Positions 35,058 through 43,741 of a stretch of 64,000 nucleotides of DNA are shown here, piece after piece. The first letter of the stretch is position 1. Each line of letters opens with the position of its first letter. The notes beneath the pieces were generated by a model. The model saw only the letters and a list, made by a program, of their open reading frames with translations, made no database searches and was not told the DNA's origin. This DNA is from Pedobacter sp. ISL-64 (lineage in GTDB: Bacteria; Bacteroidota; Bacteroidia; Sphingobacteriales; Sphingobacteriaceae): the NCBI RefSeq assembly GCF_018613605.1, contig NZ_JAGGPU010000011.1, forward strand, positions 62,001-126,000. The letters run 5' to 3'. Made by a program: the position numbers and the translations under genes.

Positions 35058-35359
35058 CCATTCATTATTTTTAATCTATCTGTCAAATATTTTTATTATT
35101 GTAAAATATATAAGACAAATTATCCTTCATCCTTAAGTTTCCTTAGCTTTCATACTTTAGCGCTTGTGTTCCTTTATAAGTGATCAGATATTGCCCTGAA
35201 GGGTTGGTATTGCAACCTTTGCGATATATTAGCAAACTTTTTAAATGCAAGGAGAACAATTAAACACTGAATTTTAAGCACTAAATTACATGATATTTAT
35301 TTGGTACCTAAGTAAAGGTAACCTTGAGTGTCAAATGCTAACGTTATTAACTGTTTAAG
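35058..35359. other. AT-rich intergenic region
   Basis: About 300 bases upstream of the hybrid regulator. No gene, repeat or confident promoter seen. Confidence 0.5.
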
Positions 35360-36346
35360 GTGTCAAAATATTTGTATTATACTCGGCCAGCTAGTGAAGA
35401 TGTCAGCCATGTCCTGAATATCATGGGCGCTGTTCATCCAATAGATAGTAAATTGATTGAGGAGTTCAAAAAGCACCTCCTGCAGCTAAGAATAAACAAA
35501 GACCAAATACTTTTTAATGAGAATGAAGTGTGTGAATACATATACTTTATCGTTAAAGGGGCCTTAATGGGTTGTACTACCCATAATAAACAAAAAATAA
35601 CCACTTACATTTCTGTTGAAAATGATTTTGTTAGTTCTATATCAGGGCTTCATGGATCTGGCTATTCGCAAGAGTATGTAGTGGCTGTTGAAGATACCCA
35701 TTTGCTGGCCATGCGTAATGATGAACTCAACCGTCTTTTTTCACATCATTTCGAACTGAATTATATTTTCAGGGTTGTTTTGGAAAAATATTATAAAGAT
35801 GCACAGCAAAGAGCGCACATTATACGGGTAGGAAACGCCAAAGAAAGGTACCTGTATTTTGCCAAAACGAATCCAGGTTATTTAGACCGCTTGCCTTTAG
35901 AACTGGTTGCCTCGCTGCTAAATGTTAAAGCTTCAACACTTTTATCCATTAGGAAAAATTTTTCAGGGAAAGACAAAAATAAGGAATTGGAAGAGTGGGG
36001 GCAAAAATTAGAATTGCATATCAATAAACATCAATCATTCAGGCATAAAGATGTCAGGCTTCAATCTCTTGCTAAAGAGGTTGGTTTAAGCAGTCATAAA
36101 CTTTCTATTGTCTTAAACAGCTATTTCAATAAGAGCTTTATTGATTATATCAATCAATATCGTGTAAATTGGATTAAAGGAAGCATCCGGAACCCTGATA
36201 TCATGCAGAACTTTACGCTAGAGGCACTCGCCTACAGTGCAGGTTTTTCTTCCCGGAGTGCCTTTTATAACTCCTTTAAAAAACTGGTAGGAATGAGTCC
36301 TGTCGAATATTCAAAAAAACCTAAATCAACAGAAACGATAGCTTAA
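35360..36346 (+). CDS. Hybrid regulator: Crp-like sensor domain with AraC-type DNA-binding domain
   Basis: Transcription factor of 328 residues starting at GTG 35360. Residues about 20-150 form a cyclic-nucleotide-binding-like beta-roll (INKDQILFNENEVCEYIYFI, then GALMGCTTHNKQKITTYISV and a dimerisation helix). The next part (LPLELVASLLNVKASTLLSI, about 190-209) looks like the winged helix that normally ends Crp/Fnr proteins. Then comes a complete AraC double helix-turn-helix (VRLQSLAKEVGLSSHKLSIV ... FTLEALAYSAGFSSRSAFYN and FKKLVGMSPVEY). Thus one chain seems to carry both DNA-binding types. No residues prove that it binds cAMP; many Bacteroidota relatives do not. Targets unknown. Confidence 0.8.
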   Translation: MSKYLYYTRPASEDVSHVLNIMGAVHPIDSKLIEEFKKHLLQLRINKDQILFNENEVCEYIYFIVKGALMGCTTHNKQKITTYISVENDFVSSISGLHGSGYSQEYVVAVEDTHLLAMRNDELNRLFSHHFELNYIFRVVLEKYYKDAQQRAHIIRVGNAKERYLYFAKTNPGYLDRLPLELVASLLNVKASTLLSIRKNFSGKDKNKELEEWGQKLELHINKHQSFRHKDVRLQSLAKEVGLSSHKLSIVLNSYFNKSFIDYINQYRVNWIKGSIRNPDIMQNFTLEALAYSAGFSSRSAFYNSFKKLVGMSPVEYSKKPKSTETIA

Positions 36347-36527
36347 CGTTTCTGTTACAGAAATGCACTCTTAAGGTACTTTTTATTGTATAGTTGTGTT
36401 GATTTATAATACAGGACAAACTTGCTTCTGTATTATGTGCTATAAGGTGCATGTTTGGCTAATTTCGTGCAACAAACATAAACGATTAGATTTCATAGGC
36501 TGATATTGGCCAAAATTGATTAAAACT

Positions 36528-37010
36528 ATGATAAGAATAATGCGTGCCGCAGACTGGGATGAGGTTAGTGCCATTTATCAGGAAGGAATCGATACTGGTA
36601 CTGCAAGTTTTAGGACCCCTGATATTTCCTGGGAAAACTGGGATTCGTCACACCTTAAGGCCTGTAGGTTTGTGGCCTGCAAAGGTAAAGAAATTATAGG
36701 TTGGAGCGCGCTTTTGCCAGTATCGGCGAATTATGATGTTGGTAGGGTAGGTGAGACAGAAGTGTATGTTAAACATGGTTATAAAGGCCAGGGAATAGGT
36801 TCTTTACTGTTAGACGCACTTGTTAAAGAGAGTGAAAATAAAGGCATTTGGATGCTTCAGGCAGGGATATTTTTGCAAAATTCGGCCATATTGAAAATCT
36901 ATGAAAAAGCAGGGTTCAGGGTAGTGGGCTATCGCGAAAAAATAGGAAAAGCAAAAGGCGTTTGGCAGGATAACCTGTTGATGGAAAGAAGAAATAAATT
37001 GATTGCATGA
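36528..37010 (+). CDS. GNAT acetyltransferase, phosphinothricin acetyltransferase-like
   Basis: Acetyl-CoA-dependent N-acetyltransferase of about 160 residues. ATG at 36528 (MIRIMRAADWDEVSAIYQEG) matches the PAT/YncA family start better than the upstream TTG. Seen: the early IDTGTASFRTPDISWENW, the acetyl-CoA loop VYVKHGYKGQGIGSLLLDAL, and the C-terminal NSAILKIYEKAGFRVVGYRE with a final WQDNLLMER, all typical of this subgroup, which acetylates phosphinothricin, methionine derivatives or other small amines. The real substrate is not predictable. It converges on two lipoprotein genes, with a shared terminator between. Confidence 0.85.
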   Translation: MIRIMRAADWDEVSAIYQEGIDTGTASFRTPDISWENWDSSHLKACRFVACKGKEIIGWSALLPVSANYDVGRVGETEVYVKHGYKGQGIGSLLLDALVKESENKGIWMLQAGIFLQNSAILKIYEKAGFRVVGYREKIGKAKGVWQDNLLMERRNKLIA

Positions 37011-37012
37011 TA

Positions 37013-37056
37013 AACAAAAGGTCTTTGAAAATAATTTCAAAGACCTTTTGTTATTT
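37013..37056. terminator. Bidirectional terminator between convergent genes
   Basis: A perfect 18-base stem (37013-37030 with 37035-37052) with an ATAA loop, flanked by A- and T-rich ends. It serves the GNAT gene on one strand and the small lipoprotein gene on the other. Confidence 0.9.
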
Positions 37057-37332
37057 TTAGTATCTGAATGACTTATAATCATCCGCATAAATTCCTTTTT
37101 CAAACCTCACAAGTTTTTCATTTCTAAAAAAGAAAAATTTGTAATTTGTGCTGGTGTAATATGTGCTATAAATTCTGGTTCCATCTTCTTCATTCGCAGC
37201 GACCAATTCCGGCTTGTTTTTCTTTTTGAAATCAGATTCTGACATGCCCATCGTAAAAGTAGGTTCGAAGCCAACAAAGGCCCTACAGCTCAGCATTATT
37301 AATGCTAAAACAATTAAAATTATATTTTTCAT
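37057..37332 (-). CDS. Small lipoprotein, paralogue 1
   Basis: Predicted lipoprotein of 91 residues: a hydrophobic signal ends in LIMLSC (Cys16). The mature part carries FTMGMSESDFKKKNKPELVA and then ends with an FFFFRNEKLVRFEKG stretch. The order (short GMSE-type loop, helix, then beta strands with an aromatic end) resembles BamE/SmpA-like small domains, but this is only a fold guess. The gene just upstream encodes a paralogue with the same layout, 11 bases away, so the two form an operon from a tandem duplication. Function unknown. Confidence 0.75.
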   Translation of the reverse strand: MKNIILIVLALIMLSCRAFVGFEPTFTMGMSESDFKKKNKPELVAANEEDGTRIYSTYYTSTNYKFFFFRNEKLVRFEKGIYADDYKSFRY

Positions 37333-37343
37333 GGTTATCTCCC

Positions 37344-37664
37344 TTATTTCTGATTAGCTTTTGATTCTTCTATTTTCACGGTTTTGTTATTGAAGTAATG
37401 CGTTTTTTGCTCAAATTTGTATAGTTTTTTTTGTGCAAAATAATAGAAATCAGAAAACGTTGATCTTTCTCCCGAACCTTTATAAACTTCATAGATTGTC
37501 GAATCATTGGCGAGGTAAACTAAAGCGGCCCGGCGATGAGAATCCTTAAAATCATTTTCGTTCATTCCAACATGGACATTGGATGATTCACTGTTCGGCT
37601 TAGCGCGTAGGGCACAGCCGCTGACCATTACGGCCAACATGGCAATACATAATACATTTTTCAT
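37344..37664 (-). CDS. Small lipoprotein, paralogue 2
   Basis: Predicted lipoprotein of 106 residues with lipobox VMVSGC (Cys17). The mature part has VHVGMNENDFKDSHRRAALV and a later FSDFYYFAQKKLYKFEQK, which line up with FTMGMSESDFKKK and FFFFRNEKLVRFEKG in the neighbour. The C-terminus is longer by a charged tail. First gene of the two-gene unit. Function unknown; see the neighbouring entry for the fold suggestion. Confidence 0.75.
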   Translation of the reverse strand: MKNVLCIAMLAVMVSGCALRAKPNSESSNVHVGMNENDFKDSHRRAALVYLANDSTIYEVYKGSGERSTFSDFYYFAQKKLYKFEQKTHYFNNKTVKIEESKANQK

Positions 37665-37887
37665 TTTGTGTGTTTATTTGTGTGTATCGAAGCCAATTCA
37701 ATAATGATGCCTTTAATATTCCTAAAACTTTTGGAGCGTTATAGTTTTTGAACTTTGTTTTAAGGCATTGATTGTCAGCTGATTTATTTACGTAATTTTT
37801 TATTTACACACAAAAAAACAGATTGTCTTCATTTACTTTTCAGCAAAATCAAACAATCTGTTCTAAAAATATTAATTGGGGTAGTGT

Positions 37888-38775
37888 TTAAGCCACCTCG
37901 CTTAGTTTTTCTATCTCTGCAATAATCGATTTTTCTAACGCCACAGAAGCTTTAACCAATGGCAACCTTACTGTATCGCCACAAACACCTAAATGTTTTA
38001 ATGCCGCTTTTATTCCTGCCGGATTTCCCTCAGCAAAAGCCAAACGGGTAAATTCTATTAAGCTTAAATGAGCAGGCAAGGCCGCTTTATAATCGCCAGC
38101 TAAACAAAGTTTCACCATGTCAGAAAATTGCTTAGGTAAAGCATTCCCGATTACAGAAATAATCCCTGCTGCACCTAAAGCGATCATTGGCAAGGTAACC
38201 GGATCATCACCAGAGATTAAAAGAAAATCTGCAGGTTTATCTCTCATAATCTGGTTAAACTGATCAAAACTTCCTGAAGCTTCTTTGGTCGCGATGATGT
38301 TTTTAAAATCATACGCCAGTCTGCAGGTAGTTTCCGGGCTCATGTTGCTTCCGGTACGGCCAGGTACGTTGTATAAAATCAAATCTAAAGGAGAAATTTC
38401 TGCTAAGTATTTATAGTGCTGATAAATTCCTTCCTGCGTAGGTTTATTGTAATATGGACTAACCGATAAAATGGCGCTGTATCCGTTAGTATCGAAAGAT
38501 TTAATATCTTCAGCAATGGCCAAAGTGTTATTGCCACCTATGCCGGCAACCAGCGGTAATCTATTGTTATTAATTTCAGCAGTATAGGCCCACACCTTCT
38601 TCTTCTCGTCCCTGGTCATTGTAGCGGTTTCGCCGGTTGTACCTAAAGAAACGAGGTAATCTATCCCTCCGTCTACCAAATGATTAATCAGGTTTTTTAA
38701 GCCGTTATAATCAACTGATCCATCTGTGTTGAAAGGTGTAACTAATGCTACACCAGTACCCTGAAATTTGTTCAT
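37888..38775 (-). CDS. dapA: 4-hydroxy-tetrahydrodipicolinate synthase
   Basis: Cytoplasmic TIM-barrel aldolase that joins pyruvate and aspartate semialdehyde, the entry step to lysine and meso-DAP; 295 residues. The substrate loop GTTGETATM, the catalytic tyrosine in YNVPGRTG (Tyr135) and the Schiff-base lysine in ATKEASGS (Lys164) are intact. It supplies meso-DAP for the MurE encoded in the window. It is on the minus strand 88 bases downstream of ligA, with a family A repeat in between. Confidence 0.97.
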   Translation of the reverse strand: MNKFQGTGVALVTPFNTDGSVDYNGLKNLINHLVDGGIDYLVSLGTTGETATMTRDEKKKVWAYTAEINNNRLPLVAGIGGNNTLAIAEDIKSFDTNGYSAILSVSPYYNKPTQEGIYQHYKYLAEISPLDLILYNVPGRTGSNMSPETTCRLAYDFKNIIATKEASGSFDQFNQIMRDKPADFLLISGDDPVTLPMIALGAAGIISVIGNALPKQFSDMVKLCLAGDYKAALPAHLSLIEFTRLAFAEGNPAGIKAALKHLGVCGDTVRLPLVKASVALEKSIIAEIEKLSEVA

Positions 38776-38790
38776 TTTAATTTATAATTA

Positions 38791-38863
38791 TTGAATTTTG
38801 AATGAGAGATTGAATGAATGCCTTGGACATTCTATCATTCACTAATTCAATCACTCTCTCATT
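38791..38863. repeat. AT-rich hairpin repeat, family A copy 4
   Basis: AATGAGAGATTGAATGAATG (38801-38820) faces CATTCTATCATTCACTAATT (38828-38847) and CACTCTCTCATT across a 7-base spacer. It is the same family as the copies around ftsW and ftsI. Here it fills the dapA-ligA gap. Confidence 0.7.
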
Positions 38864-40876
38864 TTATTTTATCATCTCTAAAAGTTCGGCATCGCTGATG
38901 ATCGGAACGTTTAGTTTATTCGCTTTTTCTAATTTCGATGGCCCCATATTGTCGCCTGCTACCAGGTAATTCAATTTGCCCGAAATACCACTCAGCATCT
39001 TGCCTCCATTAGCCTCAATCATATCTTTTAGTTCATCGCGACTAAATTTTTCAAAAACGCCCGAAATTACGAATGTTTTTCCAATAAGTCTATCACTATC
39101 AAGCGTAATTACTTTTTCTTCAATTTCAAACTGTAATCCGGCTAATTTTAATAATTCTACCTGCTGTAAATGCTCAGATTTTCCAAAATACTCAACAATA
39201 CTCTCTGCAATCCGCTGGCCGATCTCATCAATGGCAATTAATTCCTCTACAGTAGCTTTAGAAAGGTTGTCGATATTCTTTACGCCAGCGGCAGTTTTCT
39301 TTGCAACTGTTTCACCAACATATCGGATACCCAGGCCAAAAAGTACTTTCTCAAAAGGCATTTCCTTCGACTTTTCAATTCCTGCAAGCATATTCTCGAT
39401 CGATCGTTCTCCGAAACGGTCTAAGGTTTTCAGTTGATCTGATTTTTGGTACAGGGTATATAAATCGCTGATGTGCCTTACAAGGCCATGCTTATAAAAG
39501 GTTTCAATAGTTTCATCGCCGAGCCCATCAATGTTCATGGCCTTGCGTGAAATGAAATGTTGAATTTTTCCAACAATCTGTGGCGGGCAACCCTCATCGT
39601 TAAGGCAATAATGAACTGCTTCTCCTTCTCTTCTGATTAATTCTGTTCCACATTCGGGGCAGTTGTGTAAATATTGAACCTTTGTAGCGCCAGGCAATCG
39701 CTTATCTAAATTTACCTTGATAATTTTTGGAATAATCTCACCACCTTTTTCTACATAAACGGTATCGCCTTCATGTAAATCTAAACGATCTATTTCGTTC
39801 GCATTATGCAATGTAGCGCGTTTAACCGTGGTGCCGGCCAATAAAACAGGTTTTAAATTGGCAACCGGCGTAACTGCACCTGTTCTCCCTACCTGATAGG
39901 TTACTTTTTCTAATACAGTTTCAACCTCTGCTGCTTTGTATTTGTATGAAATGGCCCAACGTGGAGATTTAGACGTGAAACCTAATTCTTGCTGTTGTGC
40001 ATAACTGTTCACCTTAATTACAATACCATCGATATCATAACTTAGTTTAAAACGCTCGTTTTCCCAATGGCGTATAAATTCCAGTACTGCATCGATGTTA
40101 GAAACTAGTCGGTTATGTTCGCAAACATGGAACCCCCAATCTTTTACGGCATTTAAACTTTCCCAATGAGTTTTAAATTCATTTTTATCGGTGTATAAGA
40201 AATAAATAAAACCATCTAAGGGCCGTTTGGCCACTTCTTTGCTGTCCTGCATTTTTATAGTGCCCGAAGCAAAATTTCTAGGGTTTGCATAAGGGATCTC
40301 ACCAAGTTCCTCACGGGCAGCATTTAAGCGTAAAAAAGCCGCTTTGTGCATAAAAATTTCCCCACGGATTTCGAAATGTTCGGGCGCAACCGCCGATTTG
40401 ATCTGGTGTGGGATGGTATGAATGGTTTTTACGTTATTGGTTACATCATCACCTTTGGTGCCGTCGCCGCGGGTAACTGCACGTAAAAGTTTGCCGTTTT
40501 CGTAAGTAAGGCTAATGGATAGGCCATCAAATTTTAATTCGCAAACGTATTCAAAATTATCGCCAATCGCTTTACGGATACGTTCATCAAAATCACGGAG
40601 ATCCTGCTCATTGTAGGTATTCCCCAACGATAACATGGGGTATTTGTGGTTTACGGTAATAAAATTTTTGGTAATATCTCCACCAACACGCTGCGTTGGC
40701 GAATTTGGATCGGCAAAATCAGGATTTGCTTTTTCGAGCCCAGCGAGGTGCTTTAATTTTTTATCAAACTCATAATCGCCAATGGTAGGCATAGCCAGCA
40801 CATAATAGTTATAATTGTGCTGGTTTAATTCGGCCACCAGGGCATCCATTTCTTCTTTTATTGCAGTTAGCGACAT
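38864..40876 (-). CDS. ligA: NAD-dependent DNA ligase
   Basis: Replicative and repair ligase that seals nicks using NAD+, 670 residues. In order: the Ia domain (YNYYVLAMPTIGDYEFDKKL), the adenylation domain with the active-site lysine in CELKFDGLS (Lys115), the OB fold, a Cys4 zinc finger (CPECG and, 14-20 residues later, two more Cys), helix-hairpin-helix repeats (IDGLGDETIE, FGIGIRYVGE-like segment) and a C-terminal BRCT domain starting near GKTFVISGVFEKFSRDEL. Complete and of normal length. The first five helices and all domains are in the expected order. Confidence 0.97.
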   Translation of the reverse strand: MSLTAIKEEMDALVAELNQHNYNYYVLAMPTIGDYEFDKKLKHLAGLEKANPDFADPNSPTQRVGGDITKNFITVNHKYPMLSLGNTYNEQDLRDFDERIRKAIGDNFEYVCELKFDGLSISLTYENGKLLRAVTRGDGTKGDDVTNNVKTIHTIPHQIKSAVAPEHFEIRGEIFMHKAAFLRLNAAREELGEIPYANPRNFASGTIKMQDSKEVAKRPLDGFIYFLYTDKNEFKTHWESLNAVKDWGFHVCEHNRLVSNIDAVLEFIRHWENERFKLSYDIDGIVIKVNSYAQQQELGFTSKSPRWAISYKYKAAEVETVLEKVTYQVGRTGAVTPVANLKPVLLAGTTVKRATLHNANEIDRLDLHEGDTVYVEKGGEIIPKIIKVNLDKRLPGATKVQYLHNCPECGTELIRREGEAVHYCLNDEGCPPQIVGKIQHFISRKAMNIDGLGDETIETFYKHGLVRHISDLYTLYQKSDQLKTLDRFGERSIENMLAGIEKSKEMPFEKVLFGLGIRYVGETVAKKTAAGVKNIDNLSKATVEELIAIDEIGQRIAESIVEYFGKSEHLQQVELLKLAGLQFEIEEKVITLDSDRLIGKTFVISGVFEKFSRDELKDMIEANGGKMLSGISGKLNYLVAGDNMGPSKLEKANKLNVPIISDAELLEMIK

Positions 40877-41247
40877 AAGACAAATATAGAAAAAGGAGGA
40901 ATTGGTTTTAATGATGATAAGAAATAAATCTGGGAGAATTAGCTTGACTCATGGTATGTTTAATTTATCGAACAAGATGAATTGTTAGATTTTAAGGGCA
41001 CAGGGTGAAGGCAGCCCGTTGGAGTAGGATACTATTCAGGATTTGCAGTCACACATTCTCTTTCGTCTTGTGTTTCGATATTTCTTGTCCCATTTAGAAT
41101 ATAATACATTTACTTTTCATTCTAAAAATCGTCGGCAAATTAGAAGTTATGTTAATTGCCAAGGATCTTTATCAATCGAGGCTATGTCCGAAGATTTTTT
41201 TTACGCTTTTGCTGTGCCTTTAGTCATGGGGCATGTTAAGTTTCATT
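40877..41247. other. Intergenic region between ligA and DUF4143 ATPase gene
   Basis: 371 bases. Short open frames occur on both strands but none has recognisable features or a good start. Nothing else seen. Confidence 0.5.
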
Positions 41248-42555
41248 TTATGGCCGTAACATCCATTTCCAAGCTGGAATTATTTGAATATGCACACCAT
41301 CTATAGTCAACTCTTCTTCTTCATCGAGCGTAATAATCAAAGCTTCGCTAACTTTACAGTAGATGGTAGCTTTAAGCAGTCCTTTTATTTCCCTGTTCCT
41401 TGTATCAGGATCAGTGAGCGTCCAACTTACCTGTACGGGTAAAGCGGTTCCGCCTTCTGGATAGATTATGAAATCACATTCGCCGGATGCCTCTGCATAG
41501 TAATAGATATTATTAGTATATATATTTCCGAATTTAAGATAAAGCTCTTTATATACTAGGTTTTCTAATAATAAACCATTATTGCCCGTATACTGTGCTG
41601 TATTTGCATTTAGCAATCCGTTATCCAGCCAATAAATTTTTTTGTCTGATTTCTCTCGCTTACTCTCTGAATAATCAAACCTGCTAATTCTTTTAAACAG
41701 ATAAGCTTGTTCAGCCATATTCATCGCGTCATAAACACTATTTACCCCTACATTGTACTGCTGTGATTTAAGCTGGTTATATAACCGGCGAATGCTTATC
41801 GTTTTGCCTATTGTCGATGCAGCCTGGCGATAAAGGCTTCTTAGATAGGCGTAATTACTCAAATGATTATATTCAATAATGTCTCTTAGTAACATTGCAT
41901 TATAATATTCCTGTAAATAGGCCAAACTTATTTGTTGCGAAGGGAGATTAATTGTTTCTGGATATCCTCCATTAACTAAGTACTTATGAAATAACGCTAT
42001 TGTTTTGCTTTTGGCTAATCCATACTCTGATGGTATAAAATTACTGAATTCGCAGTATTCTTTGAAGGAAAGAGGAAGTAACTCGATTGCTATGCTACGA
42101 CCTCGCAATACAGATTTCAGCTCTGTATGAAGTACAGAACTGTTGCTGCCTGTAAAAAAAATTTTTTTTGATAAGGTTTCGTTAATACGGTTTACGAATC
42201 GCTCCCAACCTGGTGCCGCTTGCACTTCATCAAAAAAGAACCACGCATTTTCCAATTTGGTTTCTGGATTGAGCTCCTGCCATGCTTGTAGAATTAAATC
42301 GAGCTGATGGGGTTCGAATTGTATACGTTCATCTTCAAAATTGAAATAGATAATCTGTTGAGGTGATATATGGCGAACTTTTTTTAACTCCTCAATTGTC
42401 AATTGCATTGCTGAGGTTTTGCCTACACGCCGCGGGCCGATAATTGCCTGTATTTTTTCAAGATCTAACGATATGCCAGTATTACGAGATCTAAGATTCT
42501 TAGACAGGGTTCTTTCTTGGTTTTGAATTAAAATCTCTTTAATTATTTCTTTCAT
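41248..42555 (-). CDS. AAA-type ATPase with DUF4143 C-terminal domain
   Basis: Predicted P-loop ATPase of 435 residues. ATG at 42555 is preferred over a TTG five codons upstream. Seen: Walker A in IIGPRRVGKTSAM (about residues 38-50), Walker B in AWFFFDEVQAAPGWERF, a helical middle and the DUF4143 domain (VYKELYLKFGNIYTNNIYYY, then a PD-(D/E)xK-like stretch ECDFIIYPEGG ... PVQVSW). Such ATPases are widespread, patchily distributed and of unknown function, sometimes suspected in defence or stress. It stands alone and is AT-richer than ligA. A TATATTTG box ends 4 bases before the start codon, so its mRNA may be leaderless. Confidence 0.85.
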   Translation of the reverse strand: MKEIIKEILIQNQERTLSKNLRSRNTGISLDLEKIQAIIGPRRVGKTSAMQLTIEELKKVRHISPQQIIYFNFEDERIQFEPHQLDLILQAWQELNPETKLENAWFFFDEVQAAPGWERFVNRINETLSKKIFFTGSNSSVLHTELKSVLRGRSIAIELLPLSFKEYCEFSNFIPSEYGLAKSKTIALFHKYLVNGGYPETINLPSQQISLAYLQEYYNAMLLRDIIEYNHLSNYAYLRSLYRQAASTIGKTISIRRLYNQLKSQQYNVGVNSVYDAMNMAEQAYLFKRISRFDYSESKREKSDKKIYWLDNGLLNANTAQYTGNNGLLLENLVYKELYLKFGNIYTNNIYYYAEASGECDFIIYPEGGTALPVQVSWTLTDPDTRNREIKGLLKATIYCKVSEALIITLDEEEELTIDGVHIQIIPAWKWMLRP

Positions 42556-42559
42556 GATA

Positions 42560-42567
42560 CAAATATA
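42560..42567 (-). promoter_or_regulatory. -7 box immediately before the DUF4143 ATPase start
   Basis: TATATTTG on the minus strand matches TAnnTTTG and ends 4 bases before the ATG at 42555. If used, transcription would begin at or within a few bases of the start codon. No clear -33 TTG was seen. Confidence 0.35.
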
Positions 42568-42570
42568 CAA

Positions 42571-42895
42571 AATCGTCTTTATTTAAGATTTATTTATGCT
42601 AAAAATATCTTTTTGATAAAGACTATTATTTGAAAACTATCTTTCATGGAGATATGATTTATGGAAATTCCCTTTTAAGAATCAAGACTATTCTGTCATG
42701 ATATCTGTGGAATTATATTTGGCATTGGGATCAAACTATTGTCCAGTATACTTATAATATAAGCTAAACTTAATTTTATGAAGTATAAAAATAGAGCCTT
42801 TCTGCTATAAAATATTGGGAACGATAAGATTAAGTATTCATCATATCTGGTCTAACTTCTGTTAATGCTCAACTGATTAATATCCAAGAAACGTT
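42571..42895. other. AT-rich intergenic region
   Basis: 325 bases with no gene, repeat or clear terminator seen. Confidence 0.5.
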
Positions 42896-43570
42896 TTATA
42901 TTAACTTCCCCTCAATCTCCTCAAAAATGTCCATATAATCTTTTTCTAGAACGGTTTTAAAAATCCCAAGTTCAAAAGTCAGCTGCTGCAACTGCTTTTC
43001 ATTTAACGTTTCTGGCCACAAACGCATACAGATCCTGTTAAGGGCATAACTGATATTTTCGAGTTTTTGGTAACTCAATAGGTATTTACTGCTGATGAAC
43101 TCTTTTAGGAAGTTGAAAAATACTTCTGGATCTTTCAGGTTACAGTGCTTCAGAAAATCGCTTAATGATTCTTTTTTTACAGCTTCGAGTTTATCATAAA
43201 AATGATTCACCTGAACCAGATTATGCGTTACCAATAAATGATCCAGTAAAAGTTCTAAGCCAATGTGTGCGAGGAATGACGGGCGTACAGCAGTATTTTC
43301 TACAATGGGCTTAATGAGCTGCTTAAGCTCAGTGGTTTTCTCGAGAAAAAAATTAGATGAATGAAAAAGCAGGTCGACCGCTAAATGTCTTTTCCAGCCC
43401 ATAAGCAGGTTTTCTTCATCAGGATTTCCTTTAAACAGGAATTCATTCTTCTGTGGATATAAATTTGCCTCTTTTGCAGCATTTTTAATCAGATCTGGCA
43501 AAACCGTTCCCATTACCACATTGGCATCATTATTTGTCCGGTCGAAATAATAATGGGATAAAAAGTTCAT
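42896..43570 (-). CDS. ACP phosphodiesterase-like (DUF479-type) protein
   Basis: Protein of 224 residues beginning NFLSHYYFDRTNNDANVVMG and continuing VLPDLIKNAAKEANLYP, which resembles the start of acyl-carrier-protein phosphodiesterase (DUF479/AcpH, usually NFLAHLYLA ... GNFLGDF). Further His residues (KRHLAVDLLFHSSNFF, LAHIGLELLLDHLLV) fit the all-helical HD-like fold. That family removes phosphopantetheine from ACP. Similarity is partial and the active-site residues cannot be confirmed by eye, so the role is tentative. Divergent from tyrS by 171 bases. No membrane or export signal. Confidence 0.55.
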   Translation of the reverse strand: MNFLSHYYFDRTNNDANVVMGTVLPDLIKNAAKEANLYPQKNEFLFKGNPDEENLLMGWKRHLAVDLLFHSSNFFLEKTTELKQLIKPIVENTAVRPSFLAHIGLELLLDHLLVTHNLVQVNHFYDKLEAVKKESLSDFLKHCNLKDPEVFFNFLKEFISSKYLLSYQKLENISYALNRICMRLWPETLNEKQLQQLTFELGIFKTVLEKDYMDIFEEIEGKLI

Positions 43571-43681
43571 TTTGCAAGGTAATGTTTTCTTATATGGTTG
43601 TAAAGAGCCAATGGTAAAATATTGGTAAGGTTACGGGGCTGCAAAGCGCAATTGCGATAACTCATTTACAAAACCAACTAA

Positions 43682-43714
43682 TTTGCTTTAAACTAAGCTA
43701 AAATTTTATCTTTG
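43682..43714 (+). promoter_or_regulatory. Bacteroidota-type promoter for tyrS
   Basis: TTTG at 43682-43685 and TATCTTTG at 43707-43714 match the -33 and -7 elements of the Bacteroidota primary sigma factor, with a 21-base spacer. Transcription would start near 43719, leaving a leader of about 20 bases before the ATG at 43742. Confidence 0.8.
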
Positions 43715-43741
43715 CACGCACATTATTAAAGTGTTTGTACA

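Noticed and set aside
37816..37862. Terminator after dapA formed by AACAGATTGT and ACAATCTGTT
   Set aside because: The arms are complementary, but the 26-base loop is too long for a typical terminator.
41043..41306. Open frame of 87 codons on the plus strand between ligA and the DUF4143 ATPase gene
   Set aside because: Overlaps the ATPase gene on the opposite strand, no recognisable domain, start context or conservation sign.
38864..42555. DUF4143 ATPase with ligA as a defence island
   Set aside because: ligA is a normal housekeeping gene and no restriction, CRISPR, Abi or phage genes are adjacent.
43686..43741. T-box or other riboswitch in the tyrS leader
   Set aside because: The predicted leader is only about 20 bases long.
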